A DNA stretch of 64,000 bases from Cupriavidus pauculus (GTDB taxonomy: Bacteria; Pseudomonadota; Gammaproteobacteria; Burkholderiales; Burkholderiaceae): assembly GCF_008693385.1 (NCBI RefSeq), contig NZ_CP044065.1:2914001-2978000 (forward strand), given 5' to 3'. Position 1 is the stretch's first letter; each line of letters begins with the position of its first letter. Of the stretch, positions 8,363 to 18,193 are shown piece after piece. The translations under genes and the position numbers were made by a program. The notes under the pieces are model-generated. The model saw nothing but the letters and a program-made list of their open reading frames with translations. It was not told where the DNA came from and ran no database searches.

Positions 8363-9313
8363 TTAGTGCGACGCGCCGAGATAAGCGCGGATGACGTCGG
8401 GGTTGGCCTTGACCTCTTCCGGCGTGCCGTCGCCGATCTTCTTGCCGTAGTCGAGCACGACGACGCGGTCCGAGATATCCATGACCACGCCCATGTCGTG
8501 CTCGATGAGCACGATGGTCGTGCCGAACTGCTGGTTCACGTCGAGGATGAAGCGGCACATGTCCTGCTTCTCTTCCACGTTCATGCCGGCCATCGGTTCG
8601 TCGAGCAGCAGCATGGACGGCTCCGCGGCCAGCGCGCGCGCCAGTTCCACGCGTTTCTGCAGACCGTACGGCAGGCGCCCCACCGGCGTCTTGCGAATGG
8701 CCTGGATCTCGAGGAAGTCGATGACCTCCTCGACCTTGCGACGATGGCGCACCTCCTCCGCGCGCGCGGGACCCCACCACAGCGCATGGGCGAAGATGCC
8801 CGAACGGAACAGCGTATTGCGCCCCGTCATGATGTTGTCGAGCACGGTCATGCCCTTGAACAGCGCGATGTTCTGGAACGTGCGGGCGATGCCCTGCCGC
8901 GCGGCCGCGGTCGGATGCATCTGCCGGCGTTCCTCGCCGCGGAACACGATGCGCCCCTGCTGCGGGTGATACACGCCGTTGATCACATTGAGCATCGAAC
9001 TCTTGCCCGCGCCGTTCGGGCCGATGATCGCGCGGATCTCGTGCTCGCAGACGTCGAACGAAATATCGGTCAGCGCCTTGACGCCGCCGAACGACAGCGA
9101 GATATGCTGCAGGTCGAGGATCACGTCGCCACGCGTGCGCGCGTGCGCGGGCATGCGGGGGTCCAGCGCTTCGCCGGGCCGCACTTCCGCACAGGGCGTG
9201 TGAGGTGTGTGGGGATTGCCCGCGCCCTGCGCGGGCGAGGCGATCGGGCCGGTCGTAGTGTGCGCGCCCGCCGTGGGGGGGCCGTCCGCGCGGGTCCGTG
9301 CCATCTGTGTCAT
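8363..9313 (-). CDS. livG: Branched-chain-type ABC transporter ATP-binding protein LivG
   Basis: This is the first cytoplasmic ATPase of the importer. Walker A is GPNGAGKSS (about residues 97-105), the degenerate signature is LPYGLQKRVELARAL and Walker B is MLLLDEPMAGM. A 60-residue Pro/Thr/His-rich N-terminal extension precedes the ABC domain (which begins near DVILDLQHISLSFGG). The start at 9313 has a GGAG ribosome site 8 bases upstream; an internal ATG at 9154 has none as good. It has 316 residues against about 255 for plain LivG. The extension looks disordered and may be mis-started. Upstream is the acyl-CoA synthetase gene, 18 bases away. Confidence 0.88.
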   Translation of the reverse strand: MTQMARTRADGPPTAGAHTTTGPIASPAQGAGNPHTPHTPCAEVRPGEALDPRMPAHARTRGDVILDLQHISLSFGGVKALTDISFDVCEHEIRAIIGPNGAGKSSMLNVINGVYHPQQGRIVFRGEERRQMHPTAAARQGIARTFQNIALFKGMTVLDNIMTGRNTLFRSGIFAHALWWGPARAEEVRHRRKVEEVIDFLEIQAIRKTPVGRLPYGLQKRVELARALAAEPSMLLLDEPMAGMNVEEKQDMCRFILDVNQQFGTTIVLIEHDMGVVMDISDRVVVLDYGKKIGDGTPEEVKANPDVIRAYLGASH

Positions 9314-9331
9314 GCCGTCGCTCCGGTCGGG

Positions 9332-11296
9332 TTAGGCTGCGCGCGTGGCGCCGCGGGGCGGAAACCGTGTGGCCTCCACCAGTTTCAGCGTCGCCGACAC
9401 GCTGCCCTCGCGCCCGTCCTCGAACTTGACGCGCGTCTCGATGAATTGCTCCGGTACGCCCGCGTAGAGCGCATCGACGAGCACCGCGTACTTCTCCGCG
9501 ATATAGCCGCGCCGTACCTTGCGCGTGCGCGTCAGCTCGTCGTCGTCGGGGTCCAGCTCCTTGTGCAGGATCAGAAAGCGCGCGATCTGCGAGCCCGCCA
9601 GCATCGGATCGGCCGCGAGGTCCGCGTTCACCTGCGCGACGCAGTCGGCGATCATCGCGATGACGTCGGGCTGCCCCGCCAGATCGACATAACCCGCGTA
9701 GGGCAGATGGCGCCGTTCGGCCCAGTTGCCCACCGCGTCGAAGTCGATATTGATAAATGCGCAGACATGCGCGCGGTCCGCGCCGAAGGCGACCGCTTCC
9801 TTGATGTACGGAAAGAACTTGAGCTTGTTCTCGATGTACTTGGGCGCGAACATCGAGCCGTCCGCGAGCTTGCCCACGTCCTTCGCGCGATCGATGATCT
9901 TCAGGTGGCCGTCGGCATCGATGACGCCGGCGTCGCCGGTCATGAAGTAGCCCTCGTCGTTGATCGCCTCGCGCGTGGCATCGGCGCGCTTGTAGTACTC
10001 CTTGAGCAGGCCCACGCCGCGCACGAGCACTTCGCCGTTGTCGGCGATGCGGATCTCCATGCCGGGCGCGGCCGGACCCACCGAGTCGAACTTCACCTGC
10101 CCGTCGGGCTGCAGGCACACGTAGGCGCAGGTCTCCGTCTGGCCGTAGAACTGCTTGAGGTTGACGCCGATCGAACGATAGAAGCGGAACAGGTCGGGCC
10201 CGATCGCCTCGCCCGCGGTATAGGCCACACGAATGCGGCTCATGCCGAGCACGTTGCGCAGCGGGCCGTAGATCAGCAGCGCGCCCACCGCATAGCGCAG
10301 GCGGTCCGCGAAGGCGACGGGACGGCCGTCGAGCAGATCGGCGCCGCAGCGGCGCGCGACGGCCATCGCCCAGTGGAACAGCTTGCGCTTGATCCACCCC
10401 GCGTCTTCCATGCGGATCATCACCTGCGTGAGCAGGCCTTCATAGATGCGCGGCGGCGCGAAGTAGTACGTCGGGCCGATCTCGCGCAGGTCGGTCATGA
10501 CGGTCTCGCGCGATTCGGGGCAGTTGACCGTGAAGCCGGCCACCATGGCCTGCGCGTACGAGAACAGGTTGTCGCCGACCCACGCCATCGGCAGATACGA
10601 CAGTACGTCGTCGCCGGGGCCGAGGCCATCGAAGCCGCAACCGTTGCGCGCCGCGCCGATCAGGCCCGCGTGCGCATGACACACGCCCTTGGGCTTGCCC
10701 GTGGTGCCCGACGTGTAGAGGATGATCGCGGTATCGCCGGGCTGGCCGGCGGCCACCGCCTCGTCGAACAGGCCGGGATGCGCGCTGTCGTATTCGCGGC
10801 CGATTTCCTGCAGGCGCTCGTACGACAGCAGCGACGGATGATCGTAGTCGCGCAGCCCGCGCGGATCTTCATAGACGAGATGCCGCACGGCGCGGCCGCG
10901 CGCCGCGAGTTGCGCTTCCACTTCCAGCAGCTTGTCGACCTGCTCCTGGTCCTCGACGATCGCGAAATCGATCTCGGCGTCGTCGAGCACATAGACCATC
11001 TCGTTGGCGATCGCATCCTGATAGAGCGGCACCGGCACGCCGCCGAGCGCCTGCGCGGCGGTCATGGCCCAGTAGAGGCGCGGCCGGTTGTCGCCGATCA
11101 CGGCGAGATTCATGCCGCGCCTGAAGCCCAGCGCCGCGAGGCCACAGGCGACTTCGCGCACCTCGCGCGCCACCTGTGCCCAGTCGTGGGTCTGCCAGAT
11201 ACCGAGGTCCTTTTCGCGATAGGCCGGATGCGCCGGCCGCTGCCGGGCATGCTCGAGCAGTAATCGTGGAAAGGTCGTTGCGGCTGACTCCTGCAT
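9332..11296 (-). CDS. Long-chain/aryl acyl-CoA synthetase, AMP-forming (FadD15-like)
   Basis: This is an AMP-dependent acyl-CoA ligase of the FadD15 or long-chain branch, which activates a fatty or aromatic acid to its CoA thioester. The P-loop-like ATP motif is IILYTSGTTGKPKGV (about residues 178-192), the ATP/AMP motif is KQFYGQTETCAYVCLQ and the adenylate-binding motif is GYFMTGDAGVIDADGHLKIIDRAKD. The start at 11296 follows a near-perfect GGAGGT 7 bases upstream, giving 654 residues. It heads the minus-strand operon before livG, so transport and CoA activation are probably coupled. The divergent Crp/Fnr gene upstream is a candidate regulator. Substrate chain type cannot be read from sequence. 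Confidence 0.87.
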   Translation of the reverse strand: MQESAATTFPRLLLEHARQRPAHPAYREKDLGIWQTHDWAQVAREVREVACGLAALGFRRGMNLAVIGDNRPRLYWAMTAAQALGGVPVPLYQDAIANEMVYVLDDAEIDFAIVEDQEQVDKLLEVEAQLAARGRAVRHLVYEDPRGLRDYDHPSLLSYERLQEIGREYDSAHPGLFDEAVAAGQPGDTAIILYTSGTTGKPKGVCHAHAGLIGAARNGCGFDGLGPGDDVLSYLPMAWVGDNLFSYAQAMVAGFTVNCPESRETVMTDLREIGPTYYFAPPRIYEGLLTQVMIRMEDAGWIKRKLFHWAMAVARRCGADLLDGRPVAFADRLRYAVGALLIYGPLRNVLGMSRIRVAYTAGEAIGPDLFRFYRSIGVNLKQFYGQTETCAYVCLQPDGQVKFDSVGPAAPGMEIRIADNGEVLVRGVGLLKEYYKRADATREAINDEGYFMTGDAGVIDADGHLKIIDRAKDVGKLADGSMFAPKYIENKLKFFPYIKEAVAFGADRAHVCAFINIDFDAVGNWAERRHLPYAGYVDLAGQPDVIAMIADCVAQVNADLAADPMLAGSQIARFLILHKELDPDDDELTRTRKVRRGYIAEKYAVLVDALYAGVPEQFIETRVKFEDGREGSVSATLKLVEATRFPPRGATRAA

Positions 11297-11544
11297 CGCT
11301 CCACCTCCTGTGCCGCCTGTGCCGCCAGTGGGGGCACGCCCGGGTATCAAGCCATTGGAGCGGTGGCTATACTGGGCGATGCCGTACGTCTGCCGCACCG
11401 CATCAATTGCCCGCCGTGCCTCGTCCTGTCTGGCACGCGCCCCGCTGTCCCTGTGATGTATCCGTACGATAGCCCATGGAATTTGGCGGGGTTGTCGCGC
11501 CGGTGACAATCTCGGGTTAATCCCTACGGGAGCTTGCCGCGCCA

Positions 11545-12243
11545 ATGCAGAATGCCAAGCCGAACGCCAACACGACGCCAGGCGATCTGATCGACCGCTG
11601 CGTATGGGCCCGCGATCTGAGCGCCGCGCAGCGCGAACATGTCCGCGCCGTGACAGTGGTGCGCGAATACGAACAGGGCGACTACGTCGTGCACAAGGGC
11701 GACCTGGCCGAGCATTGGCTCGGGGTGGTCGAGGGCATCGTCAAGATCACGACGGTGTCGCCCTCGGGCAAGTCGGTGACCTTTACCGGCGTGCCCACCG
11801 GCGGCTGGTTCGGCGAAGGGGCCGTGCTCAAGTCGGAAGTGCGCAAGTACGATGTGATGGCGCTGCGCCGCTCGCGCATCGCGTTCATTCCACGCGAGAC
11901 GTTCCAATGGCTGCTTGAAACGAGCCTGCCATTCACGCGCTTTCTGCTGACGCAGTTCAACGAGCGGCTCGGGCAGTTCATCGCGGCCGTCGAATACGAA
12001 CGGCTGCTCGACATCGACTCGCGCGTGGCGCGCGCGGTGTCGTCCCTCTTCAACGAACAGCTGTATCCGGGGCTCGGCAACACGATCGAGATCTCGCAGG
12101 AAGAGATCGGCCTGCTGGCGGGTATCTCGCGCCAGCGCGCGAACCAGGCGCTCAAGGTGCTGGAGCAGCAGGGACTCGTGCGCGTGGACTATGGCGTGAT
12201 CGAGGTGCTCGATCTGGAAGGGCTGCGGCAGTACGGGGAGTAA
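11545..12243 (+). CDS. Crp/Fnr-family transcriptional regulator
   Basis: This is a 232-residue DNA-binding protein with an N-terminal cyclic-nucleotide-binding-like beta-barrel (about residues 20-135) and a C-terminal winged helix. The recognition helix region is ISQEEIGLLAGISRQRANQALKVLEQQGLV (split here as EEIGLLAGISRQRANQALK). No N-terminal Cys cluster of Fnr is present, so it is not an Fe-S oxygen sensor. It is transcribed divergently from the ligase-liv operon across a 248-base gap, the usual position of a local regulator. Effector and targets are inferred, not seen. Confidence 0.85.
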   Translation: MQNAKPNANTTPGDLIDRCVWARDLSAAQREHVRAVTVVREYEQGDYVVHKGDLAEHWLGVVEGIVKITTVSPSGKSVTFTGVPTGGWFGEGAVLKSEVRKYDVMALRRSRIAFIPRETFQWLLETSLPFTRFLLTQFNERLGQFIAAVEYERLLDIDSRVARAVSSLFNEQLYPGLGNTIEISQEEIGLLAGISRQRANQALKVLEQQGLVRVDYGVIEVLDLEGLRQYGE

Positions 12244-12251
12244 CGCCGTCT

Positions 12252-13655
12252 TCAGCGCTTGCCGCCGGCCTCGCGCAGGAATGCGAGCGCGCGCGGCTCG
12301 CTGACATAAGCGGAATTCACGCGCACCCACGGCGTGGTCTCGCCGCCCGGTCGGAAGAAATTGCCGGGCGCGATCTTGACGTCGTACCGCTCGCCGATCG
12401 CAAGCAACTCGCGCGAGTCCTCGATGCCCTGCGGGCGCGTCCACAGGAAGTTGCCGCCGGCCGGCTCGCAGAACACTTCCCACCCGCAATCGGCCAGCGT
12501 GTCGACCGCGCGCGCGGTGACCTCGCGCGTGCGCAGCCGCAGGCGGTCCACGTGCTTGCGATACGCGCCGCGCTCCAGCAGGCATGCGGTGACCGCTTCC
12601 GCGAAGTACGAACCCGCCACGCTCGTAAGTACCTTGACGTCCGCGAGCGCCTTGATCATCGGCTTGCTCGCGACGATATAGCCCACGCGCAGCGCGGCCG
12701 ACACGGTCTTGGAAAAGCCGCCGATATAGATCACGTGCTCGAGCTGGTCGAGCGTGGCGAGGCGATCGGACACGTGCGTCTGGAAGTCCGAGAAGATATC
12801 GTCCTCGACGAAGCGGAAGTCGTGCTTGCGCGCGAGTTCGAGCAGGCGGAACGCGACGCGCGGCGCGAGCGTCGAGCCCGTGGGATTCTGCAGGATGCTG
12901 TTCGTGAAGAACAGCTTGGGCTTGTGCTCGCGCAGCAGCGCCTCGGCCGCGTCGGGATCGGGCCCGTCCGGCGTCTGCGGCACGCCCACGAGCTTCACGC
13001 CGTGCAGCCGCAACAGGCCGTACAGGTTGTAGTAGCCGGGGTCCTCGACGAACACGGTATCGCCCGGTTTCAGCAGATGGCGCACGACGAGATCCATCGC
13101 CTGGCTCGCGCCGTTGGTGATCAGGACCTGCGGCAGCTCCGCATCGATGCCGACCTGTCGTGCGCGGTTCAGCACGTGCTGGCGCAGGTCGGGCAGGCCC
13201 AGCGGCGTCGCGTAGTGGATGAGGCTATCGACGTTGTGGCGCGAGACGTGGCGGATGGCCGCAGTCAGTCCATCGACGTCGCGCCAAGACTCGGGCACGA
13301 AGCCGCCCGCGAGCTTGAGCATGCCGTACGGGTGGTGGAATTGCTCGATGATGTGGTCCGACAGGTCCTCGGCCAGGCTGGGATCGGACCAGCCGCGCAT
13401 CGCGCGGCCCGAGAGCGGGCTGTCCGCGACATAGAAGCCCGAGCCCTGTCGCGAATCGAGCAGCCCCTGCGACACGAGGCGATCGTAGGCCTCGATGACC
13501 GGAAAACGGCTGATGCCGTGATCGGCCGCGAGCTGGCGGATCGACGGCAGCTTGGCGCCGGGGCGCGCCTCGCGCGAGCCGATCCACGCGCGCACCGAAT
13601 TGACGATCTGTTCGGTCAGCGGCACACCGGTGGTGGCGTCCAGCGTCAGCTTCAT
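12252..13655 (-). CDS. MocR-type regulator: GntR winged helix fused to aminotransferase fold
   Basis: This 467-residue protein has an N-terminal GntR-type winged helix (about residues 5-75, with KLPSIRQLAADHGISRFPVIEAYDRL) joined to a fold-type I aminotransferase domain. The pyridoxal phosphate lysine is in the motif IYIGGFSKTVSAALRVGY. MocR proteins are usually PLP-dependent regulators rather than enzymes. It converges on the Crp/Fnr gene and is divergent from the DUF2917 gene. The regulated pathway is not evident. The 163-base divergent gap to the DUF2917 gene is the natural place for its operator. Confidence 0.88.
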   Translation of the reverse strand: MKLTLDATTGVPLTEQIVNSVRAWIGSREARPGAKLPSIRQLAADHGISRFPVIEAYDRLVSQGLLDSRQGSGFYVADSPLSGRAMRGWSDPSLAEDLSDHIIEQFHHPYGMLKLAGGFVPESWRDVDGLTAAIRHVSRHNVDSLIHYATPLGLPDLRQHVLNRARQVGIDAELPQVLITNGASQAMDLVVRHLLKPGDTVFVEDPGYYNLYGLLRLHGVKLVGVPQTPDGPDPDAAEALLREHKPKLFFTNSILQNPTGSTLAPRVAFRLLELARKHDFRFVEDDIFSDFQTHVSDRLATLDQLEHVIYIGGFSKTVSAALRVGYIVASKPMIKALADVKVLTSVAGSYFAEAVTACLLERGAYRKHVDRLRLRTREVTARAVDTLADCGWEVFCEPAGGNFLWTRPQGIEDSRELLAIGERYDVKIAPGNFFRPGGETTPWVRVNSAYVSEPRALAFLREAGGKR

Positions 13656-13818
13656 GAATCCCCCCGCATTGTCGTAAAGCCCCCGAACTGTCAGCAGAAA
13701 CTACTGCACAGTACATCTGAAACTGTTCGGAAGTGTGCATGGGATTGTAGTGCAGGCCATGAATAATGACAGCATGGTTCCGCTGTCGCGGTACCGACGC
13801 TGCAGAAGGAGATGGACC

Positions 13819-14148
13819 ATGCGGGAACTCAGGACATTCGAATTGAACGAGCCGGGCCGGCTCGTGAACTGGCGCGCGCGCCACGATCAGCGCGTGCTGG
13901 CGCTGGAAGGCATGCTGTGGCTGACCATCGAGGGCGTGCCGTGCGATATCTGGCTCCGGCCCGGCGCCGAGCATCTGCTGCGCGAGGGCGAGATGGTATG
14001 GCTGTCGGGCGAGGGCGGCCCCGCCCGCTTCGTGCTGTCGGAGCCCGCGCCGCGCTGGTCGGGATGGCGCGTGCTGCGGATCGTGCGGCGCGCCGTGGCC
14101 CGGATGACGCACACGGTCGCCTATGGCGCCTGCCCGCGCGTATCGTGA
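13819..14148 (+). CDS. DUF2917 domain-containing protein
   Basis: This is a 109-residue cytosolic protein of the DUF2917 family, whose function is unknown. The signature is the short beta-rich stretch VLALEGMLWLTIEGVPCDIWLRPGA followed by LREGEMVWLSGEG (quoted in parts: LALEGMLWLTIEG; DIWLRPG). The start at 13819 is supported by AAGGAGA seven bases upstream. It is divergent from the MocR gene and precedes the icmF promoter. DUF2917 genes often sit next to a transcription regulator in Burkholderiales, which agrees with this place; a cupin-like small barrel is a guess. Confidence 0.72.
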   Translation: MRELRTFELNEPGRLVNWRARHDQRVLALEGMLWLTIEGVPCDIWLRPGAEHLLREGEMVWLSGEGGPARFVLSEPAPRWSGWRVLRIVRRAVARMTHTVAYGACPRVS

Positions 14149-14185
14149 CCCTCACGACCGTCACGGCCACCATGACATTTCGGAT

Positions 14186-14221
14186 TTACGTTAACGTAAG
14201 CGTCAAGTAACGTCATATAAT
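14186..14221 (+). promoter_or_regulatory. icmF promoter with LiuR-like palindrome
   Basis: The perfect 14-bp palindrome TTACGTTAACGTAA lies at 14186-14199 and a consensus TATAAT at 14216-14221. A possible -35 TTAACG (14191-14196) would be 19 bases from the -10, the long spacer used by MerR-family regulators. The palindrome resembles the operator of LiuR, the MerR-family regulator of branched-chain acyl-CoA catabolism in proteobacteria. The icmF start is 76 bases downstream. No regulator gene is near, so control would be in trans. Confidence 0.55.
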
Positions 14222-14296
14222 CCACCGAGTCCGGTCAGAGCGACCCCAGATGTCGCCGGCCGGCGGTTGCCAGTCACAGACCGAGCGGTGGAGACC

Positions 14297-17200
14297 ATGA
14301 CTGATCTTTCCGATGTCAGCAAGACCGTCGGCAAGCCGGCGGAAGATGCCAGCCGGACGCCGGCCAACAAGGTGCGCTTCGTCACGGCGGCCTCGCTGTT
14401 CGACGGCCACGACGCTTCCATCAACATCATGCGGCGCATCCTGCAGTCGCACGGCTGCGAGGTGATCCACCTCGGCCACAACCGCTCGGTGCGGGAAGTG
14501 GTGAACGCGGCCTTGCAGGAAGACGCGCAGGGCATCGCGATCTCGAGCTACCAGGGCGGGCACGTCGAGTACTTCCAGTACATGATCGACCTGCTGCGCG
14601 AGCATGGCGGCGAGCATATCCAGGTCTTCGGCGGCGGGGGCGGCGTGATCGTGCCCGAGGAGATCCGCGCGCTGCAGGCCTACGGCGTCGCGCGCATCTA
14701 CAGCCCCGAGGACGGCCAGCGGCTCGGCCTGGCCGGCATGATCGCGGACATGGTCCAGCGCTGCGATATCGACCTCACGCGTTATGCCCCCACCACGCTC
14801 GATGGCGTCCGGTCGGGCGACCGCCGCGCGCTGGCGCAGCTGATCACCGCGCTCGAGAACGGCAAGGCCGCGCCGGCGCTGGTCGATGCCATGCACTCCC
14901 AGGCGAAGGCCGCGAACGTCCCCGTGCTAGGCATCACGGGCACCGGCGGCGCGGGCAAGTCGTCGCTGACCGACGAACTGATCCGTCGCTTCCGCCTCGA
15001 CCAGCAGGATGCGCTGTCGATCGCCGTGATCTCGATCGACCCGTCGCGCCGCAAGTCCGGTGGCGCGCTGCTTGGCGATCGCATTCGCATGAATGCCATC
15101 GATCATCCGAATATCTTCATGCGCTCGCTCGCCACGCGCGATGCGGGCTCCGAGATCTCGCAGGCCCTGCCCGATGTCGTCGCGGCGTGCCGCGTGGCGG
15201 GCTTCGACCTCGTGATCGTCGAGACCTCCGGCATCGGCCAGGGCGACGCGGCGATCGTGCCGCACGTCGATCTCTCGCTCTACGTCATGACGCCCGAGTT
15301 CGGCGCCGCGAGCCAGCTCGAGAAGATCGACATGCTCGACTTCGCCGACTTCGTCGCGATCAACAAGTTCGACCGCAAGGGCGCGCAGGATGCGTGGCGC
15401 GACGTCGCCAAGCAGGTGCAGCGCAACCGCGAGCAATGGCACGCGAAGCCCGACGAGATGCCCGTGTACGGCACGCAGGCGTCGCGCTTCAACGACGACG
15501 GCGTGACGATGCTTTATCAGGGGCTGCGCGAGGCACTGGCCGCGCACGGGTTGCCGGCACCTGCGGCCGGCACGCTGCCGAAGCCGGCGGGACGCATCTC
15601 GACGGGCCAGAACGTGATCGTGCCGCCCGCGCGCAATCGCTACCTTGCCGAGATTGCCGACAGCGTGCGCGCCTATCATCGGCGCGTGGCCGAGCAGTCG
15701 CGGCTCGCGCGCGAGCGGCAGCAGTTGCGCGAGGCGCATCGCATGCTCGGCGAGTCGAGCGGCGCCTCGGGAGACGTGTCGAGCGGCGCGTCGGGCAGCG
15801 ATGGGACGGACAACGACGATCGTCTGCTGGCCCTCGCCGCCGAGCGCGACGCGGCCATGGGCGCCGTCGAACGCAAGCTGCTTTCGATGTGGCCGCAAAT
15901 GCGCGCCGCCTACAGCGGCGACGAGTACGTCGTGAAGATCCGCGACAAGGAAATCCGCACGGGCCTCGTCACCACCACGCTGTCAGGGACGAAGATCCGC
16001 AAGGTCGTGCTGCCGCGCTTCGAGGACGAAGGCGAGGTGCTGCGCTGGCTCATGCGCGAGAACGTGCCGGGTAGCTTCCCCTATACGGCGGGCGTCTTCG
16101 CGTTCAAGCGCGAGAATGAGGACCCCACGCGCATGTTCGCGGGCGAAGGCGATGCGTTCCGCACGAACCGCCGCTTCAAGCTCGTCTCCGAAGGCATGGA
16201 CGCCAAACGCCTGTCCACCGCGTTCGACTCGGTCACGCTATACGGCGAGGATCCGCACCTGCGGCCCGATATCTATGGCAAGGTCGGCAACTCGGGCGTG
16301 TCCATCGCCACGCTCGACGACATGAAGGTGCTCTACGACGGCTTCGACCTCACGAGCCCGAGCACCTCGGTATCGATGACGATCAACGGTCCCGCGCCGA
16401 CGCTGCTCGCGATGTTCATGAACACCGCGATCGACCAGCAGCTCGACCGCTTCCGCGCCGACAACGCGCGCGAGCCCACGGCCGACGAGGAAGCGAAGAT
16501 TCGCGCATGGGTGCTGCAGAACGTGCGCGGCACCGTGCAGGCGGACATCCTCAAGGAGGACCAGGGCCAGAACACCTGCATCTTCTCCACCGAGTTCTCG
16601 CTGAAGGTGATGGGCGATATCCAGGAATACTTCGTCCACCATCAGGTGCGCAACTTCTATTCGGTTTCCATCTCGGGCTATCACATCGCCGAGGCCGGCG
16701 CGAACCCGATCTCGCAGCTCGCGTTCACGCTCTCCAACGGCTTCACCTATGTGGAGGCGTATCTCGCGCGCGGCATGCATATCGACGACTTCGCGCCGAA
16801 CCTGTCGTTCTTCTTCTCCAACGGCATGGACCCCGAGTACAGCGTGCTGGGCCGCGTCGCGCGCCGTATCTGGGCCGTGACGATGCGCGACAAGTACGGC
16901 GCCAACGAGCGCAGCCAGAAGCTCAAGTACCACATCCAGACGTCGGGCCGTTCGCTGCATGCGCAGGAGATCGACTTCAACGATATCCGCACCACGCTGC
17001 AGGCGCTCATCGCCATCTACGACAACTGCAATTCGCTGCACACCAACGCGTACGACGAGGCCATCACCACGCCCACGGGCGAATCGGTGCGCCGCGCGCT
17101 GGCCATCCAGCTGATCATCAACCGCGAGTGGGGCGTGGCGAAGTGCGAGAACCCGAATCAGGGCGCGTTCCTGATCGAAGAGCTCACGGACCTCGTCGAG

Positions 17201-17626
17201 GAGGCGGTGCTGCAGGAGTTCGAGCGCATCGCGGAACGCGGCGGCGTGCTCGGCGCGATGGAGACCGGCTACCAGCGCGGCAAGATCCAGGAAGAGTCGC
17301 TCTACTACGAACAGCTCAAGCACGACGGCACCCTGCCGATCATCGGCGTGAACACGTTCCGCAATCCGGAAGCCGATCCGGTGCCGCAGACCATCGAGCT
17401 CGCGCGATCGAGCGAGGAAGAGAAGCAGAGCCAGCTGCAGCGGCTCGATGCGTTCCAGCACGACCACGCCGCCGACGCGCCCGCGATGCTCCAGCGGCTG
17501 CGCGAGGCGGTGATCGAGAACCGCAACGTGTTCGCGGTGCTGATGGATGCGGTGCGCGTGTGCTCGCTGGGCCAGATCACGCACGCGTTGTTCGAGGTGG
17601 GCGGACAATATCGCCGCAACATGTGA
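14297..17626 (+). CDS. icmF: Fused isobutyryl-CoA mutase IcmF (adenosylcobalamin-dependent)
   Basis: IcmF interconverts isobutyryl-CoA and n-butyryl-CoA by a B12 radical mechanism and carries its own G-protein chaperone. Domains in order: B12-binding domain at about residues 25-160 with DGHDAS (the DxHxxG-type cobalamin motif, His38 as lower ligand, final Gly replaced by Ser) and FGGGGG; MeaI-type GTPase at about 200-440 with P-loop GTGGAGKSS near 215; a linker; and the TIM-barrel acyl-CoA mutase domain from about 560 to the end. The start is ATG 14297 after GGTGGAGACC; a TTG at 14267 is an unlikely alternative. Its 1109 residues fit the family, whose Cupriavidus member is characterised. An acyl-CoA dehydrogenase step is encoded two genes downstream. 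Regulation by a LiuR-like site is likely. Confidence 0.95.
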   Translation: MTDLSDVSKTVGKPAEDASRTPANKVRFVTAASLFDGHDASINIMRRILQSHGCEVIHLGHNRSVREVVNAALQEDAQGIAISSYQGGHVEYFQYMIDLLREHGGEHIQVFGGGGGVIVPEEIRALQAYGVARIYSPEDGQRLGLAGMIADMVQRCDIDLTRYAPTTLDGVRSGDRRALAQLITALENGKAAPALVDAMHSQAKAANVPVLGITGTGGAGKSSLTDELIRRFRLDQQDALSIAVISIDPSRRKSGGALLGDRIRMNAIDHPNIFMRSLATRDAGSEISQALPDVVAACRVAGFDLVIVETSGIGQGDAAIVPHVDLSLYVMTPEFGAASQLEKIDMLDFADFVAINKFDRKGAQDAWRDVAKQVQRNREQWHAKPDEMPVYGTQASRFNDDGVTMLYQGLREALAAHGLPAPAAGTLPKPAGRISTGQNVIVPPARNRYLAEIADSVRAYHRRVAEQSRLARERQQLREAHRMLGESSGASGDVSSGASGSDGTDNDDRLLALAAERDAAMGAVERKLLSMWPQMRAAYSGDEYVVKIRDKEIRTGLVTTTLSGTKIRKVVLPRFEDEGEVLRWLMRENVPGSFPYTAGVFAFKRENEDPTRMFAGEGDAFRTNRRFKLVSEGMDAKRLSTAFDSVTLYGEDPHLRPDIYGKVGNSGVSIATLDDMKVLYDGFDLTSPSTSVSMTINGPAPTLLAMFMNTAIDQQLDRFRADNAREPTADEEAKIRAWVLQNVRGTVQADILKEDQGQNTCIFSTEFSLKVMGDIQEYFVHHQVRNFYSVSISGYHIAEAGANPISQLAFTLSNGFTYVEAYLARGMHIDDFAPNLSFFFSNGMDPEYSVLGRVARRIWAVTMRDKYGANERSQKLKYHIQTSGRSLHAQEIDFNDIRTTLQALIAIYDNCNSLHTNAYDEAITTPTGESVRRALAIQLIINREWGVAKCENPNQGAFLIEELTDLVEEAVLQEFERIAERGGVLGAMETGYQRGKIQEESLYYEQLKHDGTLPIIGVNTFRNPEADPVPQTIELARSSEEEKQSQLQRLDAFQHDHAADAPAMLQRLREAVIENRNVFAVLMDAVRVCSLGQITHALFEVGGQYRRNM

Positions 17627-17703
17627 AAGGCGGGTTCCGGCAAGGGGAGCGCTGCGCTACACTCGAAGGCTGCGCCCCTTGCCCCACACTCTCCGAGATT
17701 GCC

Positions 17704-18150
17704 ATGTCTTACCAATCCCCTGAATACAACGCCGGCAACATCTTCGCCCGCATCCTGCGCGGCGAGCTTCCCTGCTACAAGGTCTACGAGGACGCGCACA
17801 CCATTGCGTTCATGGACATCATGCCGCAGGCCGACGGCCACACGCTCGTGGTGCCGAAGGAAGGCGCGCCGGACATCCTCACGCTGTCGCCGGAAGCCGC
17901 GGCAGCCGCCATCCACACCACGCAGCGCATCGCGCGCGCGGTGAACAAGGCGTTCGCCCCCGACGGCCTGCTCGTCACGCAGTTCAACGGCGAAGCCGCG
18001 GGCCAGACCGTTCCGCATATCCACTTCCACGTGCTGCCGCGCTATACGGACCAGTCGTTCCGCCGCCATGCGCGGGAGCAGCAGGAAGCGGACGTGCTGA
18101 AGGAACACGCGCAGCGACTCATTACCGCGTTGTCGGAACTGAACGGCTGA
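17704..18150 (+). CDS. HIT family (histidine triad) nucleotide hydrolase
   Basis: This is a 148-residue cytosolic protein with the histidine triad HIHFHVLPR (about residues 102-110), used by Hint/Fhit-type enzymes to hydrolyse nucleoside phosphoramidates or dinucleoside polyphosphates. The N-terminal IFARILRGELPCYKVYED and MDIMPQADGHTLVVPK are typical of bacterial HIT proteins. The start at 17704 is in a short gap after icmF. The gap from icmF is about 77 bases, so read-through is possible. Specific substrate is not inferable. Confidence 0.9.
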   Translation: MSYQSPEYNAGNIFARILRGELPCYKVYEDAHTIAFMDIMPQADGHTLVVPKEGAPDILTLSPEAAAAAIHTTQRIARAVNKAFAPDGLLVTQFNGEAAGQTVPHIHFHVLPRYTDQSFRRHAREQQEADVLKEHAQRLITALSELNG

Positions 18151-18193
18151 CGCCGCGATCGACACGCGCCTCCATCCATCGAAGGGATCCAAC

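Noticed and set aside
8288..11263. A 991-codon plus-strand frame over the livG/ligase genes
   Set aside because: It is antisense to two genes with clear motifs and has no domain of its own.
14267..14297. TTG start at 14267 for icmF
   Set aside because: The ATG at 14297 has a good ribosome site and matches the family N-terminus.
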